From Pseudomonadota bacterium (GTDB lineage: Bacteria > Pseudomonadota > Gammaproteobacteria > Burkholderiales > Burkholderiaceae_C): DNA of 64,000 nucleotides. The stretch's first letter is position 1, and the number at the start of each line of letters is the position of its first letter. Where the stretch lies: NCBI GenBank assembly GCA_018241225.1, contig JAFEEG010000022.1, positions 1 to 64,000 on the forward strand. Reading direction: 5' to 3'. The notes under the pieces were generated by a model. It was not told where the DNA came from. It ran no database searches and saw nothing but the letters and a program-made list of their open reading frames with translations. Made by a program: the position numbers and the translations under genes. This document shows positions 46,204 to 56,755 of the stretch, in pieces.

Positions 46204-47595
46204 ATGCGCTATCCGCTGCCCTATGCCTTTGCCCGCAGCCAGCAGTTGCTGCTGGAGCAGGCCGACGACGACTCGCTCACCCTTTGGATGCCGCAGTCGC
46301 CAGCCAAGAGCGGGCTGGGCGAGGTGCTGCGCAAGTACAAGGTGAGCACCTTCGAGCCGCTGCCTGCGGGCGATCTGGCGCAGCGCATCAGCGCCGCCTA
46401 CGCCCAGGGCGAATCGAACGCCGCCGCGGTCGTGAGCGAGGTGCAAAGCGACGCCGACCTCTCGCGCATGATGCAGGAACTGCCGGCCGTCGAGGACCTG
46501 CTGGAGTCTGCCGGCGACGCACCCATCATCCGCATGCTCAACGCGCTGCTGACGCAGGCGGCGCGCGACGGTGCCAGCGACATCCACATCGAGCCTTACG
46601 AGCGCACGTCCAGCGTGCGCTTTCGCATCGACGGCACGCTGCGCGAAGTGGTGCAGCCCAACCGCGCACTGCATGCGGCGCTCATCTCGCGCCTGAAGAT
46701 CATGGCCGACCTGGACATTGCCGAGAAGCGGCTGCCGCAGGACGGGCGCATTTCGCTGCGCATCGGCACCCGCGCGGTGGACGTGCGCGTGTCCACCCTG
46801 CCCAGTGCGCACGGCGAGCGCGCCGTGCTGCGCCTCTTGGACAAGAACGAAAGCCGCCTCACGCTCGAAGCGGTGGGCATGAAGGGCGACACGCTCGCGC
46901 GCTTCGAGAAGCTCATCGAGCAGCCGCACGGCATCATCCTGGTGACCGGCCCTACCGGCTCGGGCAAGAGCACCACGCTGTATGCCGCGCTGCAGCGAAT
47001 GGACGCCAGCCGCAACAACATCATGACGGTGGAAGACCCTGTCGAGTACGAGTTGGCGGGCGTGGGCCAGACCCAGGTCAACGCCAAGATCGACCTCACC
47101 TTCGCCAAGGCCCTGCGCGCCATCCTGCGACAGGACCCGGACGTGATCATGATCGGCGAAATCCGCGATTTCGAGACCGCGCAGATCGCCATCCAGGCCT
47201 CCCTGACCGGTCACCTGGTACTGGCCACGCTGCACACCAACGACTCGGTGAGCGCCGTTACGCGACTGACCGACATGGGGGTGGAACCCTTCCTGCTCAG
47301 TTCATCCCTGCTGGGCGTGCTGGCGCAGCGGCTGGTTCGCAAGCTGTGCTCCGTGTGCGGCGGCTCCGGCTGCGACACCTGCGGCAGCACCGGCTACCAG
47401 GGACGCACCGGCATCTTCGAAATGCTGGTGTGCGACGACACGGTGCAGTCGCTCATCCACTCGCGAGCGCCCGAAAGCCAGCTGCTCGCGGCCGGCCAGA
47501 AGAACGGCCTGCGCTCCATGCGCGAGGACGGCGAACGGCTGGTGGAGCAAGGCATCACCTCGCAGGCGGAGCTTCTTCGCGTAACGCGCGACTGA
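46204..47595 (+). CDS. gspE: Type II secretion ATPase GspE
   Basis: A 463-residue cytoplasmic ATPase driving pseudopilus assembly. Walker A GPTGSGKSTT lies near 249, the Asp box and His box follow, and Walker B is in DPDVIMIGEIRD near 312. The zinc tetracysteine motif CSVCGGSGCDTCG is near 384. The N-terminal GspL-binding region is shorter than in the 500-residue enteric proteins. The ATG is 13 bases after the gspD stop. Confidence 0.97.
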   Translation: MRYPLPYAFARSQQLLLEQADDDSLTLWMPQSPAKSGLGEVLRKYKVSTFEPLPAGDLAQRISAAYAQGESNAAAVVSEVQSDADLSRMMQELPAVEDLLESAGDAPIIRMLNALLTQAARDGASDIHIEPYERTSSVRFRIDGTLREVVQPNRALHAALISRLKIMADLDIAEKRLPQDGRISLRIGTRAVDVRVSTLPSAHGERAVLRLLDKNESRLTLEAVGMKGDTLARFEKLIEQPHGIILVTGPTGSGKSTTLYAALQRMDASRNNIMTVEDPVEYELAGVGQTQVNAKIDLTFAKALRAILRQDPDVIMIGEIRDFETAQIAIQASLTGHLVLATLHTNDSVSAVTRLTDMGVEPFLLSSSLLGVLAQRLVRKLCSVCGGSGCDTCGSTGYQGRTGIFEMLVCDDTVQSLIHSRAPESQLLAAGQKNGLRSMREDGERLVEQGITSQAELLRVTRD

Positions 47596-47611
47596 ATCGG
47601 CAAGACAGCCC

Positions 47612-48838
47612 ATGCCCGCCTATTCCTTCGAAGCCATCGACGCCCAGGGCCAGCCGCGCAAGGGCGTGCTCGAAGCCGACACCGCGCGCGCCGCGCGCGG
47701 CCTGCTGCGGGCACAGTCGCTCATTCCGATCAACATCACGCCGGTGGCGGGCGACCACAAGGCCGGCGCTGGCGGTGGCCTGGGGCGTCTCTTTGGCGCT
47801 CGCGTGTTCAGCAACACCGGCCTGGCCGTCTGGACACGCCAGCTCTCGGGCCTCATGACGGCGGGCCTTCCGATCGAGCGCGCGCTCACGGCGCTGATGG
47901 AAGAGTCCGACAACGAGAAGCAGCGCAACCTGGTGGCTTCGCTGCGTGCCGAAGTCAACTCCGGCTCGCCATTTGCCCGCGCCTTGTCGAGCCACCCGCG
48001 CGATTTCTCGCCCATCTACACCGCCGTGGTGGGCGCCGGCGAGCAAAGCGGCAGCCTGGCCCTGGTGCTCGAGCGCCTGGCCGACGACCTGGAGCAGCGC
48101 CAGGCGCTGTCGCAAAAGCTGGTGGGTGCCGCGCTGTATCCGGCCATCGTCACGCTGGTGGCCATCGCCATCGTGATCTTCCTGGTGAGCTACGTGGTGC
48201 CGCAGGTGGCCAACGTTTTCGCCGGCACCAAGCGCGCCCTGCCCTTCCTGACCGTGGCCATGCTGGCGCTGTCGGACATGGTGCGCAACTACGGCTGGCT
48301 GATGCTGGGCATGCTGGTGGCCGCGGGTGTGGCGGCGCGCGTGGCGCTGGCCCAGCCGACCATCGCCGAAAAGTTCGACGCCTTCTGGCTGCGCCTGCCC
48401 ATGGTCGGCCGGCTGGCGCGCGGCTACAACGCGGCGCGCTTTGCCAGCACGCTGGCCATGCTGGCCACCGCGGGCGTGCCCATCCTGCGGGCGCTGCAGG
48501 CAGCCTCCGAAACCTTGAGCAACCGCGCCATGCAGGCCGACGCGCAGGACGCGCTGGTGCTGGTGCGCGAAGGGGCTCCGCTGGCCTCGGCACTGGCCCA
48601 GAAGAAGCGCTTTCCGCCGCTGGTCTCGATGTTCGCGCGCCTGGGCGAACAGACCGGCCAGCTGCCCACCATGCTGCAGCGCGCGGCCAACCAGCTCAGC
48701 GCCGAAGTGCAGCGACGCGCCATGCAGCTGGCCACCATCCTGGAGCCGCTGCTCATCGTTGCGATGGGTGGCGTGGTGATGATGATCGTGCTGGCGGTGC
48801 TGCTGCCGATCATCCAGCTCAACCAGTTCGTGAAGTAG
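47612..48838 (+). CDS. gspF: Type II secretion inner-membrane protein GspF
   Basis: A 408-residue platform protein with two homologous cytoplasmic domains (TRQLSGLMTAGLPIERALTAL near 72 and STLAMLATAGVPILRALQAA near 275), each followed by transmembrane helices, the last near 375-400. MPAYSFEAIDAQGQPRKGVLEA is the typical start. Completes the operon; no gspO prepilin peptidase gene is in the window. Confidence 0.96.
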   Translation: MPAYSFEAIDAQGQPRKGVLEADTARAARGLLRAQSLIPINITPVAGDHKAGAGGGLGRLFGARVFSNTGLAVWTRQLSGLMTAGLPIERALTALMEESDNEKQRNLVASLRAEVNSGSPFARALSSHPRDFSPIYTAVVGAGEQSGSLALVLERLADDLEQRQALSQKLVGAALYPAIVTLVAIAIVIFLVSYVVPQVANVFAGTKRALPFLTVAMLALSDMVRNYGWLMLGMLVAAGVAARVALAQPTIAEKFDAFWLRLPMVGRLARGYNAARFASTLAMLATAGVPILRALQAASETLSNRAMQADAQDALVLVREGAPLASALAQKKRFPPLVSMFARLGEQTGQLPTMLQRAANQLSAEVQRRAMQLATILEPLLIVAMGGVVMMIVLAVLLPIIQLNQFVK

Positions 48839-48840
48839 CC

Positions 48841-49740
48841 ATGCCGGTCACCCTCGACGACAAGCTGGTGGTGGCGATTTCGTCGCGGGCGCTGTTCAAC
48901 CTCGAAGAGGAAAACCGCCTCTTCGACGCCGGCGACCCAGAGGCCTACATGCGGCTGCAGCTGGAGCGGGTCGATGTACCGGCTGCCCCGGGCATCGCCT
49001 ATTCGATGATCCGCAAGCTGCTGCGCTTCAACGACGACGGCGTGGAGCGGGTGGAGGTGGTCATCCTGTCGCGCAACGACCCCGCCTCGGGCATGCGCAT
49101 CTTCAACTCCGGCGCGGCGGCCGAACTGCGAGTGCAGCGCGGCGTGTTCACCCAGGGACGCCCCCCTTTCCGCTACCTGCGGCCGCTCAACGCCGACATC
49201 TTCCTATCGGCCAATGCGCAGGACGTGCGCGAAGCGCTGGCGGCCGGCTTTCCGGCGGCGCATGTGCGGGTGGATGGCGCGCTGGCGAGCGCGCAGCATC
49301 CCGATGAACTGCGAATTGCCTTCGACGGCGACGCAGTGCTGTTCTCCGACGAGGCCGAGCAGGTGTTCCAGCGCGAAGGCCTGGACGCGTTCCAGGCCCA
49401 CGAGAGCAGCAAGGCGGCGGTGCCCCTGGAGGCGGGGCCGTTCAAGCCCTTCCTCGTCGCGCTGCATCGCCTTCAGCAGGCGGCCAGCACCGGCATGCGC
49501 ATCCGCACCGCGCTGGTTACCGCCCGCAGCGCACCGGCAAACCGGCGGGCGATCCAGACGCTCATGAACTGGAACATCCGCGTGGACGAAGCCATGTTCC
49601 TCGGCGGACTGCCCAAGGGCGAATTCCTGCGCGAGTTCGAGCCCGACTTCTTCTTCGACGACCAGACCGGTCATGTGGATTCGGCCGCGCGCCATGTGCC
49701 GGCGGGGCATGTGGCCAGCGGCATCAGCAACAAGAGCTAG
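48841..49740 (+). CDS. NT5C1-type 5'-nucleotidase
   Basis: A 299-residue protein of the cytosolic 5'-nucleotidase 1A family, which dephosphorylates nucleoside monophosphates. IAFDGDAVLFSDEAEQVF near 158 is the HAD-type nucleophile region and LVTARSAP near 225 and FFFDDQTGHVDSA near 275 are the later HAD motifs. It starts two bases after the gspF stop and probably rides on that transcript. Confidence 0.88.
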   Translation: MPVTLDDKLVVAISSRALFNLEEENRLFDAGDPEAYMRLQLERVDVPAAPGIAYSMIRKLLRFNDDGVERVEVVILSRNDPASGMRIFNSGAAAELRVQRGVFTQGRPPFRYLRPLNADIFLSANAQDVREALAAGFPAAHVRVDGALASAQHPDELRIAFDGDAVLFSDEAEQVFQREGLDAFQAHESSKAAVPLEAGPFKPFLVALHRLQQAASTGMRIRTALVTARSAPANRRAIQTLMNWNIRVDEAMFLGGLPKGEFLREFEPDFFFDDQTGHVDSAARHVPAGHVASGISNKS

Positions 49741-49830
49741 GCCTGCTTCAGCGCGACTTAAGGGGGCACACCTGGCGGGCGCTAGGATGGCGCATTGCAC
49801 CCCACGCGGCTTGCGGCCGCCCCGAAGAAC

Positions 49831-51612
49831 ATGGCCACAGCCCAAGCGCCCCACACATCTCTCTGGACCACCATGCGCCGCATCGCCGCACTGGCGGCGC
49901 CGTACTTCAGCAGAAGCGAAGAGCGCTGGATGGCGCGGGCGATGCTGGTGGTCGTGGTGGCGCTCAATCTGGCGCTGGTCTATGTGCTGGTTCTGGGCAA
50001 CCAGTGGTATGGCCGCTTCTACGACGCGCTGCAGAACAAGGACGCGGCCATCTTCTGGAAAGAGATCGGCGTGTTCGGCTGGATCGCCTTCTTCAATATC
50101 GCGATCCAGGTGCTCAAGTTCTACATCACGCAGCTTCTGCAGTTGCGCTGGCGAACCTGGATGACGCGCAACTACCTCTCCAGGTGGATGGCGCACAACA
50201 CCTTCTACCGGCTCGAGCTGGCGCGTTATGCCCAGACCGGCGACGGGCCACCGGACAACCCCGACCAGCGCATCCAGGAGGACATGCAGATGTTCACCGA
50301 CTACACGATGACGCTGTCGATGGGACTGCTCAATGCGGTACTCACGTTGGTGAGCTTCATCGGCGTTCTTTGGGGGCTGTCGGGCACCATCAGCTTCAAC
50401 CTCGGCGGGCATGACTACAACATCGCTGGCTCGATGGTCTGGATTGCACTGGTCTACTGCATCATCGGCACGGTCATCACCCACTACATCGGGCGGCCAC
50501 TGATCGGTCTGAATTTCCGCCAGCAACGCTTCGAGGCCGACTTCCGCCACCACCTGGTGCGGGTGCGCGAATACAGCGAAGCCATTGCCCTGGACCGGGG
50601 CGCCTCGGTGGAACACGCGCAGCTGAACAAGCGCTTTGGCGCTGTGCTCGGCAACTACCTGCAACTCATCAAGCAGCAGAAGAACCTGGTGGGCTTCACC
50701 TCGTTCTTCGGCCAGGCGTCGGTGATCTTCGCCTTCATCGTGCAGGCGCCGCGCTTCTTCTCCGGCGCCATCCAGCTGGGGCAGCTGATGCAGGTGAACT
50801 CGGCCTTCGGTCGCGTGCAGGACGCGCTTTCCTGGTTCGTCGACAACTACGACCGGGTGGCCATCTGGCGTGCCACCGCCGACCGTCTGACCAGCTTCGA
50901 GGCCGCCATGCAGGCCCACGCCAGCGACGCAGGCGACGTAGCGCGCACCGAGCCGACCGGGGCTGCGCCGGCACTGCGCGCCGACGAACTCTCCATCGCC
51001 CTGCCCGACGGGACGCCGCTGCTGGCCAACGCCTCGCTGTCGGTGCAGCCGGGCGACACGGTGCTCCTGCAGGGGCCCTCGGGCAGCGGCAAGTCCACCC
51101 TGTTCCGCACGCTGGCCGGCATCTGGCCCTTTGCGCGCGGCAGGGCGCAGGTGCCGCCGAACGCCATGTTCATTCCGCAGCGCCCCTACGTGCCCGACGG
51201 CCGCCTGCGCGATGCGCTGGCCTACCCTGAACCAGCCAGCGCCTACGCCGACGAAGCCCTTCGCCAGGCGCTCAAGGATGCGCTCTTGCCGCAACTGGAA
51301 AGCCGCCTGGACGACAGCGACGCCTGGAGCCAGAAACTCTCGGGCGGCGAGCAGCAGCGCCTGGCCATTGCGCGCGTGCTGCTCAAGAAGCCCGCCTGGC
51401 TGTTCGCCGACGAAGCCACCAGCGCGCTCGATGCCGAGGCCGAGCGCACGCTCTATCAACGGCTGGCAGCGCAGGTGCAGTCAGCCGGCGGCGCCATGGT
51501 GTCGATTGCGCATCGTGCGGCGGTGGGCGAGCACCACGGCAAGCGCTGGAAGCTCGAGCCCGAACCACCGACGGCACCCGCACGCTTTCGCCTGTCGGCC
51601 GCAGAGGCCTAA
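49831..51612 (+). CDS. SbmA/BacA- or YddA-type ABC transporter with fused ATPase
   Basis: A 593-residue protein. Residues about 40-330 are the ABC_membrane_2 domain (NQWYGRFYDALQNKD near 65 and REYSEAIALDRG near 258 are conserved), with 6-7 hydrophobic helices. Residues about 385-575 are the nucleotide-binding domain: Walker A GPSGSGKST, signature LSGGEQQRLAIAR, Walker B WLFADEATSALD. Family members move vitamin B12, peptides or fatty-acyl compounds; the substrate here is unknown. The Met at 49831 is chosen as start; an upstream TTG is possible. Confidence 0.87.
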   Translation: MATAQAPHTSLWTTMRRIAALAAPYFSRSEERWMARAMLVVVVALNLALVYVLVLGNQWYGRFYDALQNKDAAIFWKEIGVFGWIAFFNIAIQVLKFYITQLLQLRWRTWMTRNYLSRWMAHNTFYRLELARYAQTGDGPPDNPDQRIQEDMQMFTDYTMTLSMGLLNAVLTLVSFIGVLWGLSGTISFNLGGHDYNIAGSMVWIALVYCIIGTVITHYIGRPLIGLNFRQQRFEADFRHHLVRVREYSEAIALDRGASVEHAQLNKRFGAVLGNYLQLIKQQKNLVGFTSFFGQASVIFAFIVQAPRFFSGAIQLGQLMQVNSAFGRVQDALSWFVDNYDRVAIWRATADRLTSFEAAMQAHASDAGDVARTEPTGAAPALRADELSIALPDGTPLLANASLSVQPGDTVLLQGPSGSGKSTLFRTLAGIWPFARGRAQVPPNAMFIPQRPYVPDGRLRDALAYPEPASAYADEALRQALKDALLPQLESRLDDSDAWSQKLSGGEQQRLAIARVLLKKPAWLFADEATSALDAEAERTLYQRLAAQVQSAGGAMVSIAHRAAVGEHHGKRWKLEPEPPTAPARFRLSAAEA

Positions 51613-51729
51613 AGAAGACCGCCAGCACAGGGACGGGCCGCGGCCGGGCGGCCCGGGTATGGACCTGTTGCACCAATAGCGTGACACTCGGGACGCCGTG
51701 GCCGCATGGCCTCTACGAGGAGTCCCAAC

Positions 51730-53187
51730 ATGGAAATAACAAATCCTTCTCCCGGCCTCTACAACGAAGACCTGGCGCCTGCCAAAGAGCGCCGATGGGG
51801 GGCCTTCAGCATCTTCAACGTCTGGACCTCGGACGTGCACAGCCTGTGGGGCTACTACCTGGCCGCCAGTCTGTTCCTGCTGTGCGGCAGCTTCACCAAC
51901 TTCCTGATCGCCATTGGCCTGAGCTCGCTGGTCATCTACGCCCTGATGAACCTGATCGGCTATGCCGGCGAGAAAACGGGCGTGCCCTACCCGGTGCTGG
52001 CGCGCGCGTCATTCGGCGTGTGGGGCGCCAACCTGGCGGCGCTGGTGCGCGCCGTGGTGGCCTGCTTCTGGTATGGCGCGCAGACTGCGGCGGCCTCCGG
52101 CGCGCTGGTGGCACTGCTGGTGCGCAACGACGGCATGCTGCAGTTCCACCAGGGCTCGCACATGCTGGGCCACTCCACGCTGGAGGTGATCTGCTATGTG
52201 GTCATCTGGGCGCTGCAGTTGCTCATCATCCAGAAGGGCATGGAGACGGTGCGCCGCTTCCAGGACTGGGCCGGGCCCGCCGTGTGGATCGCGATGCTGA
52301 TCCTGGCCGTGGGGCTGTGCGTGAAGGCCGGCGGCTTCTCCTTCGAGCATGGCATTCCGGCCGAGGTGCTGGCCGACAAGACCAAGGACACCGGCGTTTC
52401 GGGCCAGCCCGGTTCCTTCTGGGCGCTGATGGCCGTGGGCGCCACCTGGATCACCTACTTCGCCGCGCTCTACCTCAACTTCTGCGACTTCTCGCGCTAC
52501 GCGGTCAACCGCCAGGCGGTGAAGAAGGGCAACCTGTGGGGCCTGCCGATCAACCTGCTGGCCTTCACGCTGGTGGCGGGCATCACCACGCTGGCGGCCT
52601 ACAAGGTATATGGCGAGGTGCTGCTGCACCCCGAGCAGATCTCGGCCAAGTTCGACAGCTGGGTGCTGGCGCTGGTTGCCGCCCTCACCTTCGCGGTGGC
52701 GACGCTGGGCATCAACGTGGTGGCCAATTTCGTGAGTGCGGCCTTCGACATCTCCAACACCTTCCCGCACCGCATCAGCTTCAAGGGCGGCGGCTACATT
52801 GCCGCGCTGATCGCCCTGGTGCTCTACCCCTTCGCACCGTGGGAAGGCGGCGCCGCCAAGTTCGTCAACGCCATCGGGGCCACCATGGGGCCCCTGCTGG
52901 GCGTGATCCTGGTGGACTTCTACCTGGTGGCCAAGGGGCGCATCGACGTGCCCGGGCTCTACCAGGTCAACGGACCGTACCGCTACCAGGGCGGCTGGAA
53001 CGTGAAGGCGCTGATTGCCGCGGGCATCGGCGCGGTGTTTTCCACCATCCTGCCCAATTTCACCAACCTGCTGCCGGCCTGGTGGGGCATCTACGGCTGG
53101 TTCTTCGGGGTGGCGATTGCCGGGGTTGTGTACTTCGTGCTGTCGATGACGGGTCAGCACGCCGCGTCGGCGGCCAAGGCGGCATAG
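51730..53187 (+). CDS. NCS1-family nucleobase permease
   Basis: A 485-residue inner-membrane transporter with about 12 hydrophobic segments. The first helix region ([19 protein letters not shown] near 30) and [21 protein letters not shown] near 96 match the nucleobase:cation symporter-1 group (cytosine, uracil, allantoin or hydantoin). The exact substrate is not readable; cytosine or allantoin are both possible. GGAG precedes the ATG at 51730. The 3' end overlaps the convergent queC gene by 34 bases. Confidence 0.87.
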   Translation: MEITNPSPGLYNEDLAPAKERRWGAFSIFNVWTSDVHSLWGYYLAASLFLLCGSFTNFLIAIGLSSLVIYALMNLIGYAGEKTGVPYPVLARASFGVWGANLAALVRAVVACFWYGAQTAAASGALVALLVRNDGMLQFHQGSHMLGHSTLEVICYVVIWALQLLIIQKGMETVRRFQDWAGPAVWIAMLILAVGLCVKAGGFSFEHGIPAEVLADKTKDTGVSGQPGSFWALMAVGATWITYFAALYLNFCDFSRYAVNRQAVKKGNLWGLPINLLAFTLVAGITTLAAYKVYGEVLLHPEQISAKFDSWVLALVAALTFAVATLGINVVANFVSAAFDISNTFPHRISFKGGGYIAALIALVLYPFAPWEGGAAKFVNAIGATMGPLLGVILVDFYLVAKGRIDVPGLYQVNGPYRYQGGWNVKALIAAGIGAVFSTILPNFTNLLPAWWGIYGWFFGVAIAGVVYFVLSMTGQHAASAAKAA

Positions 53188-53867
53188 CGCGCCCAGCCGT
53201 TGGCGCGCAGCTCGCACGCCGGGCAACGGCCGCAGCCGTAGCCCCAGGCGTGCAGTTGCCCGCGCTCGCCTTCGTAGCAGGTGTGGGTGGCCTCGACGAT
53301 CAGCTTCACCAGCGCCTGGCCGCCCAGTCGATGCGCCATGGCCCAGGTCTGGGCCTTGTCCAGCCACATGAGGGGCGTGTCGACGACCAGGCGCCGGTCC
53401 ATGCCCAATGACAGCGCCAGCTGCATTGCCTTCATGGTGTCGTCGCGGCAATCGGGGTAGCCGGAGTAGTCGGTTTCGCACACGCCGGTGACGATCACCT
53501 CCAGCCCGCGCCGGTACGCCAGCGCCCCGGCCAGGGTCAGGAACAGCAGGTTGCGCCCCGGCACGAAGGTGTTGGGCAAGCCATTGGCCTGCATGGCAAA
53601 GGCGATGTCCTGCGTGAGGGACGATTCGCTCACCTGCGCCAGCACGTCGAGCTTGAGCAGGTGGTCTTCGCCGAGCTTGCCGCTCCATTGCTGGAACTCC
53701 TGGCGCAGCCGTTCCAGCACTTGCAGGCGCACGTCCAGTTCGACGCTGTGGCGTTGGCCGTAGTCGAAGCCCAGGGTTTCGACCCGCTCGAATCGTTCGA
53801 GCGCATCGGCCAGGCAGGTGGTCGAATCCTGGCCACCGGAAAAAAGGACGAGCGCGGACTTGTGCAT
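53154..53867 (-). CDS. queC: 7-cyano-7-deazaguanine synthase
   Basis: Converts carboxydeazaguanine to preQ0 in queuosine synthesis. At 237 residues, [13 protein letters not shown] near 9 is the ATP-pyrophosphatase loop, [12 protein letters not shown] near 34 follows, and the C-terminal zinc cysteines lie in CYEGERG and [11 protein letters not shown]. It is complete. Its stop lies within the NCS1 permease coding sequence on the other strand. It follows the DUF1854 gene after 14 bases. Confidence 0.96.
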   Translation of the reverse strand: MHKSALVLFSGGQDSTTCLADALERFERVETLGFDYGQRHSVELDVRLQVLERLRQEFQQWSGKLGEDHLLKLDVLAQVSESSLTQDIAFAMQANGLPNTFVPGRNLLFLTLAGALAYRRGLEVIVTGVCETDYSGYPDCRDDTMKAMQLALSLGMDRRLVVDTPLMWLDKAQTWAMAHRLGGQALVKLIVEATHTCYEGERGQLHAWGYGCGRCPACELRANGWARYAALAADAAC

Positions 53868-53881
53868 GACGTCTCTTGCCT

Positions 53882-54355
53882 TCAGAGAAAGCGTTCGAGC
53901 AGCTTGCGCGAATGCCGGTCCAGCTCGGCTGGCTTGGGCACGCGGAACTGCACCCCGGCAGCGCTGGCGATGAGCAGCGCCCCGTCTTCGAGCCGGCGGA
54001 TGTCTTCCTCGGCCTTGAGCACGAAGCTGGTGTCGCCACGGTCGGTGCTCACGCTCCACGTGCTGGGCACGCCGAAGCTGGACACCTTGTGCAGGGCCAG
54101 CAGCACCGGCGCAAAGTCACGCACGGCCAGCACCTCGCCCAGCAGTCGCCGCGATGCTTCGGGCACGGCGGACAAATCGTCGATCCACACCTGCTCGCGG
54201 CCGTCGCTTCCCACGAGTGAAATGCCATGGTCGGGCGCGGTCAGCGGAAACGCGCGCACCGGCACCACGGGCTCGAGCGTTCCCTCGGCACCGGTGACGA
54301 GCAGCAGGCGCCCCAGGTCGTCGCGTTCAAGTCTCAGGTCTTGCATGGCGCTCAT
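53882..54355 (-). CDS. DUF1854 protein of the cyanophycin locus
   Basis: A 157-residue soluble protein of unknown function. DUF1854 members sit beside cyanophycin ABC transporters in Burkholderiales, and the same holds here. The body includes [20 protein letters not shown] near 33 and EIRRLEDG-like sequence ([13 protein letters not shown]) near 120. The ATG at 54355 has GGAG nine bases upstream within the ABC gene and begins one base after its stop, so translation is coupled. Confidence 0.82.
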   Translation of the reverse strand: MSAMQDLRLERDDLGRLLLVTGAEGTLEPVVPVRAFPLTAPDHGISLVGSDGREQVWIDDLSAVPEASRRLLGEVLAVRDFAPVLLALHKVSSFGVPSTWSVSTDRGDTSFVLKAEEDIRRLEDGALLIASAAGVQFRVPKPAELDRHSRKLLERFL

Positions 54356-54356
54356 T

Positions 54357-56606
54357 TCAGGCGTCTCCAGCGGGGTGGGCTGCATGGGCCGGCGCGGGCG
54401 ATGAGGCAGGCGTTTCGCCATCGTCATCCACCTGCCGGGCCTGCGCCTGGTACAGGCGCCAGTAGGCGCCCTGCTTGTCCATCAGCTCGTCGTGCGGGCC
54501 CACTTCCACGATCTCGCCGCGGTCCATCACCACCAGGCGGTCTGCCTTGCGCAGCGTCGAGAGGCGGTGGGCAATGGCGATGGTGGTGCGGCCTTGCACC
54601 AGGTTGTCCAGCGCCTTCTGGATTTCCTTCTCGGTCTCGGTATCGACCGCCGAGGTGGCTTCGTCCAGGATGAGGATGCGCGGATCGATCAGCAGCGCCC
54701 GGGCGATGGAAATGCGCTGGCGCTCGCCGCCCGACAGGCCCTGCCCGCGCTCGCCCACCAGCGAGTCGTAGCCCTGCGGCAGGCGCAGGATGAAGTCGTG
54801 GGCATGCGCGGCGCGCGCGGCGGCCACGATCTCTTCGCGGGTCGCGTCGGGTTTGCCGTAGGCGATGTTCTGCGCAATGGTGCCGAAGAAAAGGAAAGGC
54901 TCCTGCAGCACCAACCCCACGTGGCGCCGGTAGTCGGCCACGGCGAAGCGGCGGATGTCGGTGCCGTCCACCTTGATGGCACCGTCGGTCACGTCGTAGA
55001 AGCGGCAGATCAGGTTGACCAGCGTGCTCTTGCCCGAGCCGCTGTGGCCCACCAGGCCGATCATCTCGCCGGGCTCGATCGTCAGGTCGAGGTCGCGGAT
55101 GACCGCGCGGCTGCCGTAGCGAAACCCCAGGTCGCTCAGCTCGATGCGCCCCTGCACCGACTGAAGCTTCACCGGATTGACCGGCTCCGGCACGTTGCTC
55201 ACGTGGTCCAGGATGTCGAAGATGCGCTTGGCGCCGGCGGCGGCCTTCTGCGTGACCGAGACGATGCGGCTCATGGAGTCGAGCCGGGTATAGAAGCGCC
55301 CGATGTAGGCAATGAAGGCGGTGAGCACACCCACCGTGATGCTGCCGCGCGAGACCTGCCAGATGCCGAAGCCCCACACCACCAGCAGGCCGATCTCGGT
55401 CAGCAGCGAAACGCTGGGGGTGAACAGCGACCAGGTCTTGTTGAGCCGGTCGTTGACCTTCAGGTTGTAGTGGTTGGCGGTGCGAAAACGCTCGGCCTCA
55501 CGCTTTTCCTGGGCAAAGGCCTTGACCACGCGGATGCCGGGAATGGTGTCGGCCAGCACGTTGGTCACTTCGCTCCACACGCGGTCGATCTTCTCGAAGC
55601 CCGTGCGCAGCCGATCGCGCACCACGTGGATCATCCAGGCGATGAAGGGCAGCGGCACCAGCGTGACCACCGCCAGCAGCGGGTTGATGGAGAACAGGAT
55701 GACCGCGGTCATCACGATCATCAGCACGTCGGTGGCGAAATCCAGCGCATGCAGCGAGAGGAAGACGTTGATGCGGTCGGTCTCGGAGCCGATGCGCGCC
55801 ATCAGGTCGCCAGTGCGCTTGCCGCCGAAGTAGTCCAGCGGCAGCGTCAGCAGGTGCTCGTAGGTGGTCGTGCGCAGGTCGGCGCCGATGCGCTCGGACA
55901 CCAGCGCCAGCAGGTAGGTGCGCGCCCATCCCAGGCCCCAGCCCAGCAGCGCGGAGGCCAGAAGACCCCCCAGGTACATCACCACCAGCATCGGGTCGAT
56001 GGCCTTGCCGTTCTGGAACGGGATCAGGATGTCGTCCATCAGCGGAATCGTCAGGTACGGCGGCACCAGCGTGGCGGCGGTGGAAAGCAGCGTCAGCACG
56101 AAGCCGGTGATGAGCTGCTTGCGGTATGGCCGGGCAAAGCGGCCCAGGCGCAGCAGGCCCCAGGTGGATGGCGGCGTCTGCAGTTCGGTGTCGGCATCCG
56201 GCTCTGAAACCGTCTCGTCTTCCGGAACGGCGGAGCGGCTCTCGCGCTGCTCGAAGAGCTTGAGCAGCTTCAGGGCCGCCGCCTGGCCGGCCAACGTGTA
56301 GTACCAGCGAGCCTGGAGCTGGCGGCCATCGATCAGGTCCAGCGTGCCCACGCCGGCGTGGTCCGTGAGCTGCAGCGCCAGATCTGGTGTAGCGAGTGAC
56401 CACTCACGCCAATTCTGGCCGGCATCCAGGGCCAGCAGGCGGCGGTCGGTCAGGGCAAGCTGGCCGGCGCCAAAACGCAGGCTGGCGTCAAGGTCAACCA
56501 CCAAGGTCGCCAGAACGTTTTCCCCGGGAACGAGCCGGTTTTTCAGCGCCTGCGCAGTCTTGCCAATCTCGCCCTCCGGGGCAGCCCGTGAATCTTGAAG
56601 TTGCAT
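54357..56606 (-). CDS. Cyanophycin-associated ABC exporter with N-terminal PH-like domain
   Basis: A 749-residue half-transporter. Residues about 20-115 resemble a bacterial PH-like domain ([13 protein letters not shown] and [14 protein letters not shown]). Residues about 150-440 are a six-helix ABC exporter domain. The nucleotide-binding domain has Walker [11 protein letters not shown] near 511, the signature [16 protein letters not shown] near 615, and Walker [13 protein letters not shown]. It is divergent from cphA-like genes and followed by DUF1854. The substrate is unknown; beta-Asp-Arg or a cyanophycin-linked factor is only a guess. Confidence 0.85.
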   Translation of the reverse strand: MQLQDSRAAPEGEIGKTAQALKNRLVPGENVLATLVVDLDASLRFGAGQLALTDRRLLALDAGQNWREWSLATPDLALQLTDHAGVGTLDLIDGRQLQARWYYTLAGQAAALKLLKLFEQRESRSAVPEDETVSEPDADTELQTPPSTWGLLRLGRFARPYRKQLITGFVLTLLSTAATLVPPYLTIPLMDDILIPFQNGKAIDPMLVVMYLGGLLASALLGWGLGWARTYLLALVSERIGADLRTTTYEHLLTLPLDYFGGKRTGDLMARIGSETDRINVFLSLHALDFATDVLMIVMTAVILFSINPLLAVVTLVPLPFIAWMIHVVRDRLRTGFEKIDRVWSEVTNVLADTIPGIRVVKAFAQEKREAERFRTANHYNLKVNDRLNKTWSLFTPSVSLLTEIGLLVVWGFGIWQVSRGSITVGVLTAFIAYIGRFYTRLDSMSRIVSVTQKAAAGAKRIFDILDHVSNVPEPVNPVKLQSVQGRIELSDLGFRYGSRAVIRDLDLTIEPGEMIGLVGHSGSGKSTLVNLICRFYDVTDGAIKVDGTDIRRFAVADYRRHVGLVLQEPFLFFGTIAQNIAYGKPDATREEIVAAARAAHAHDFILRLPQGYDSLVGERGQGLSGGERQRISIARALLIDPRILILDEATSAVDTETEKEIQKALDNLVQGRTTIAIAHRLSTLRKADRLVVMDRGEIVEVGPHDELMDKQGAYWRLYQAQARQVDDDGETPASSPAPAHAAHPAGDA

Positions 56607-56755
56607 GTTTTTGTAAGTTGGCCGACCGTGAGCACACGCTCGGAGCCCTGTGTCAGGTCTCCCGCGGGCGCCGATTTTGACCGATACCCAAAGGCGTTTT
56701 TCTTCTCGGGTGCGCCGCCCATGACAGCCACCCGCAACGCCATACGAACGTTTCC

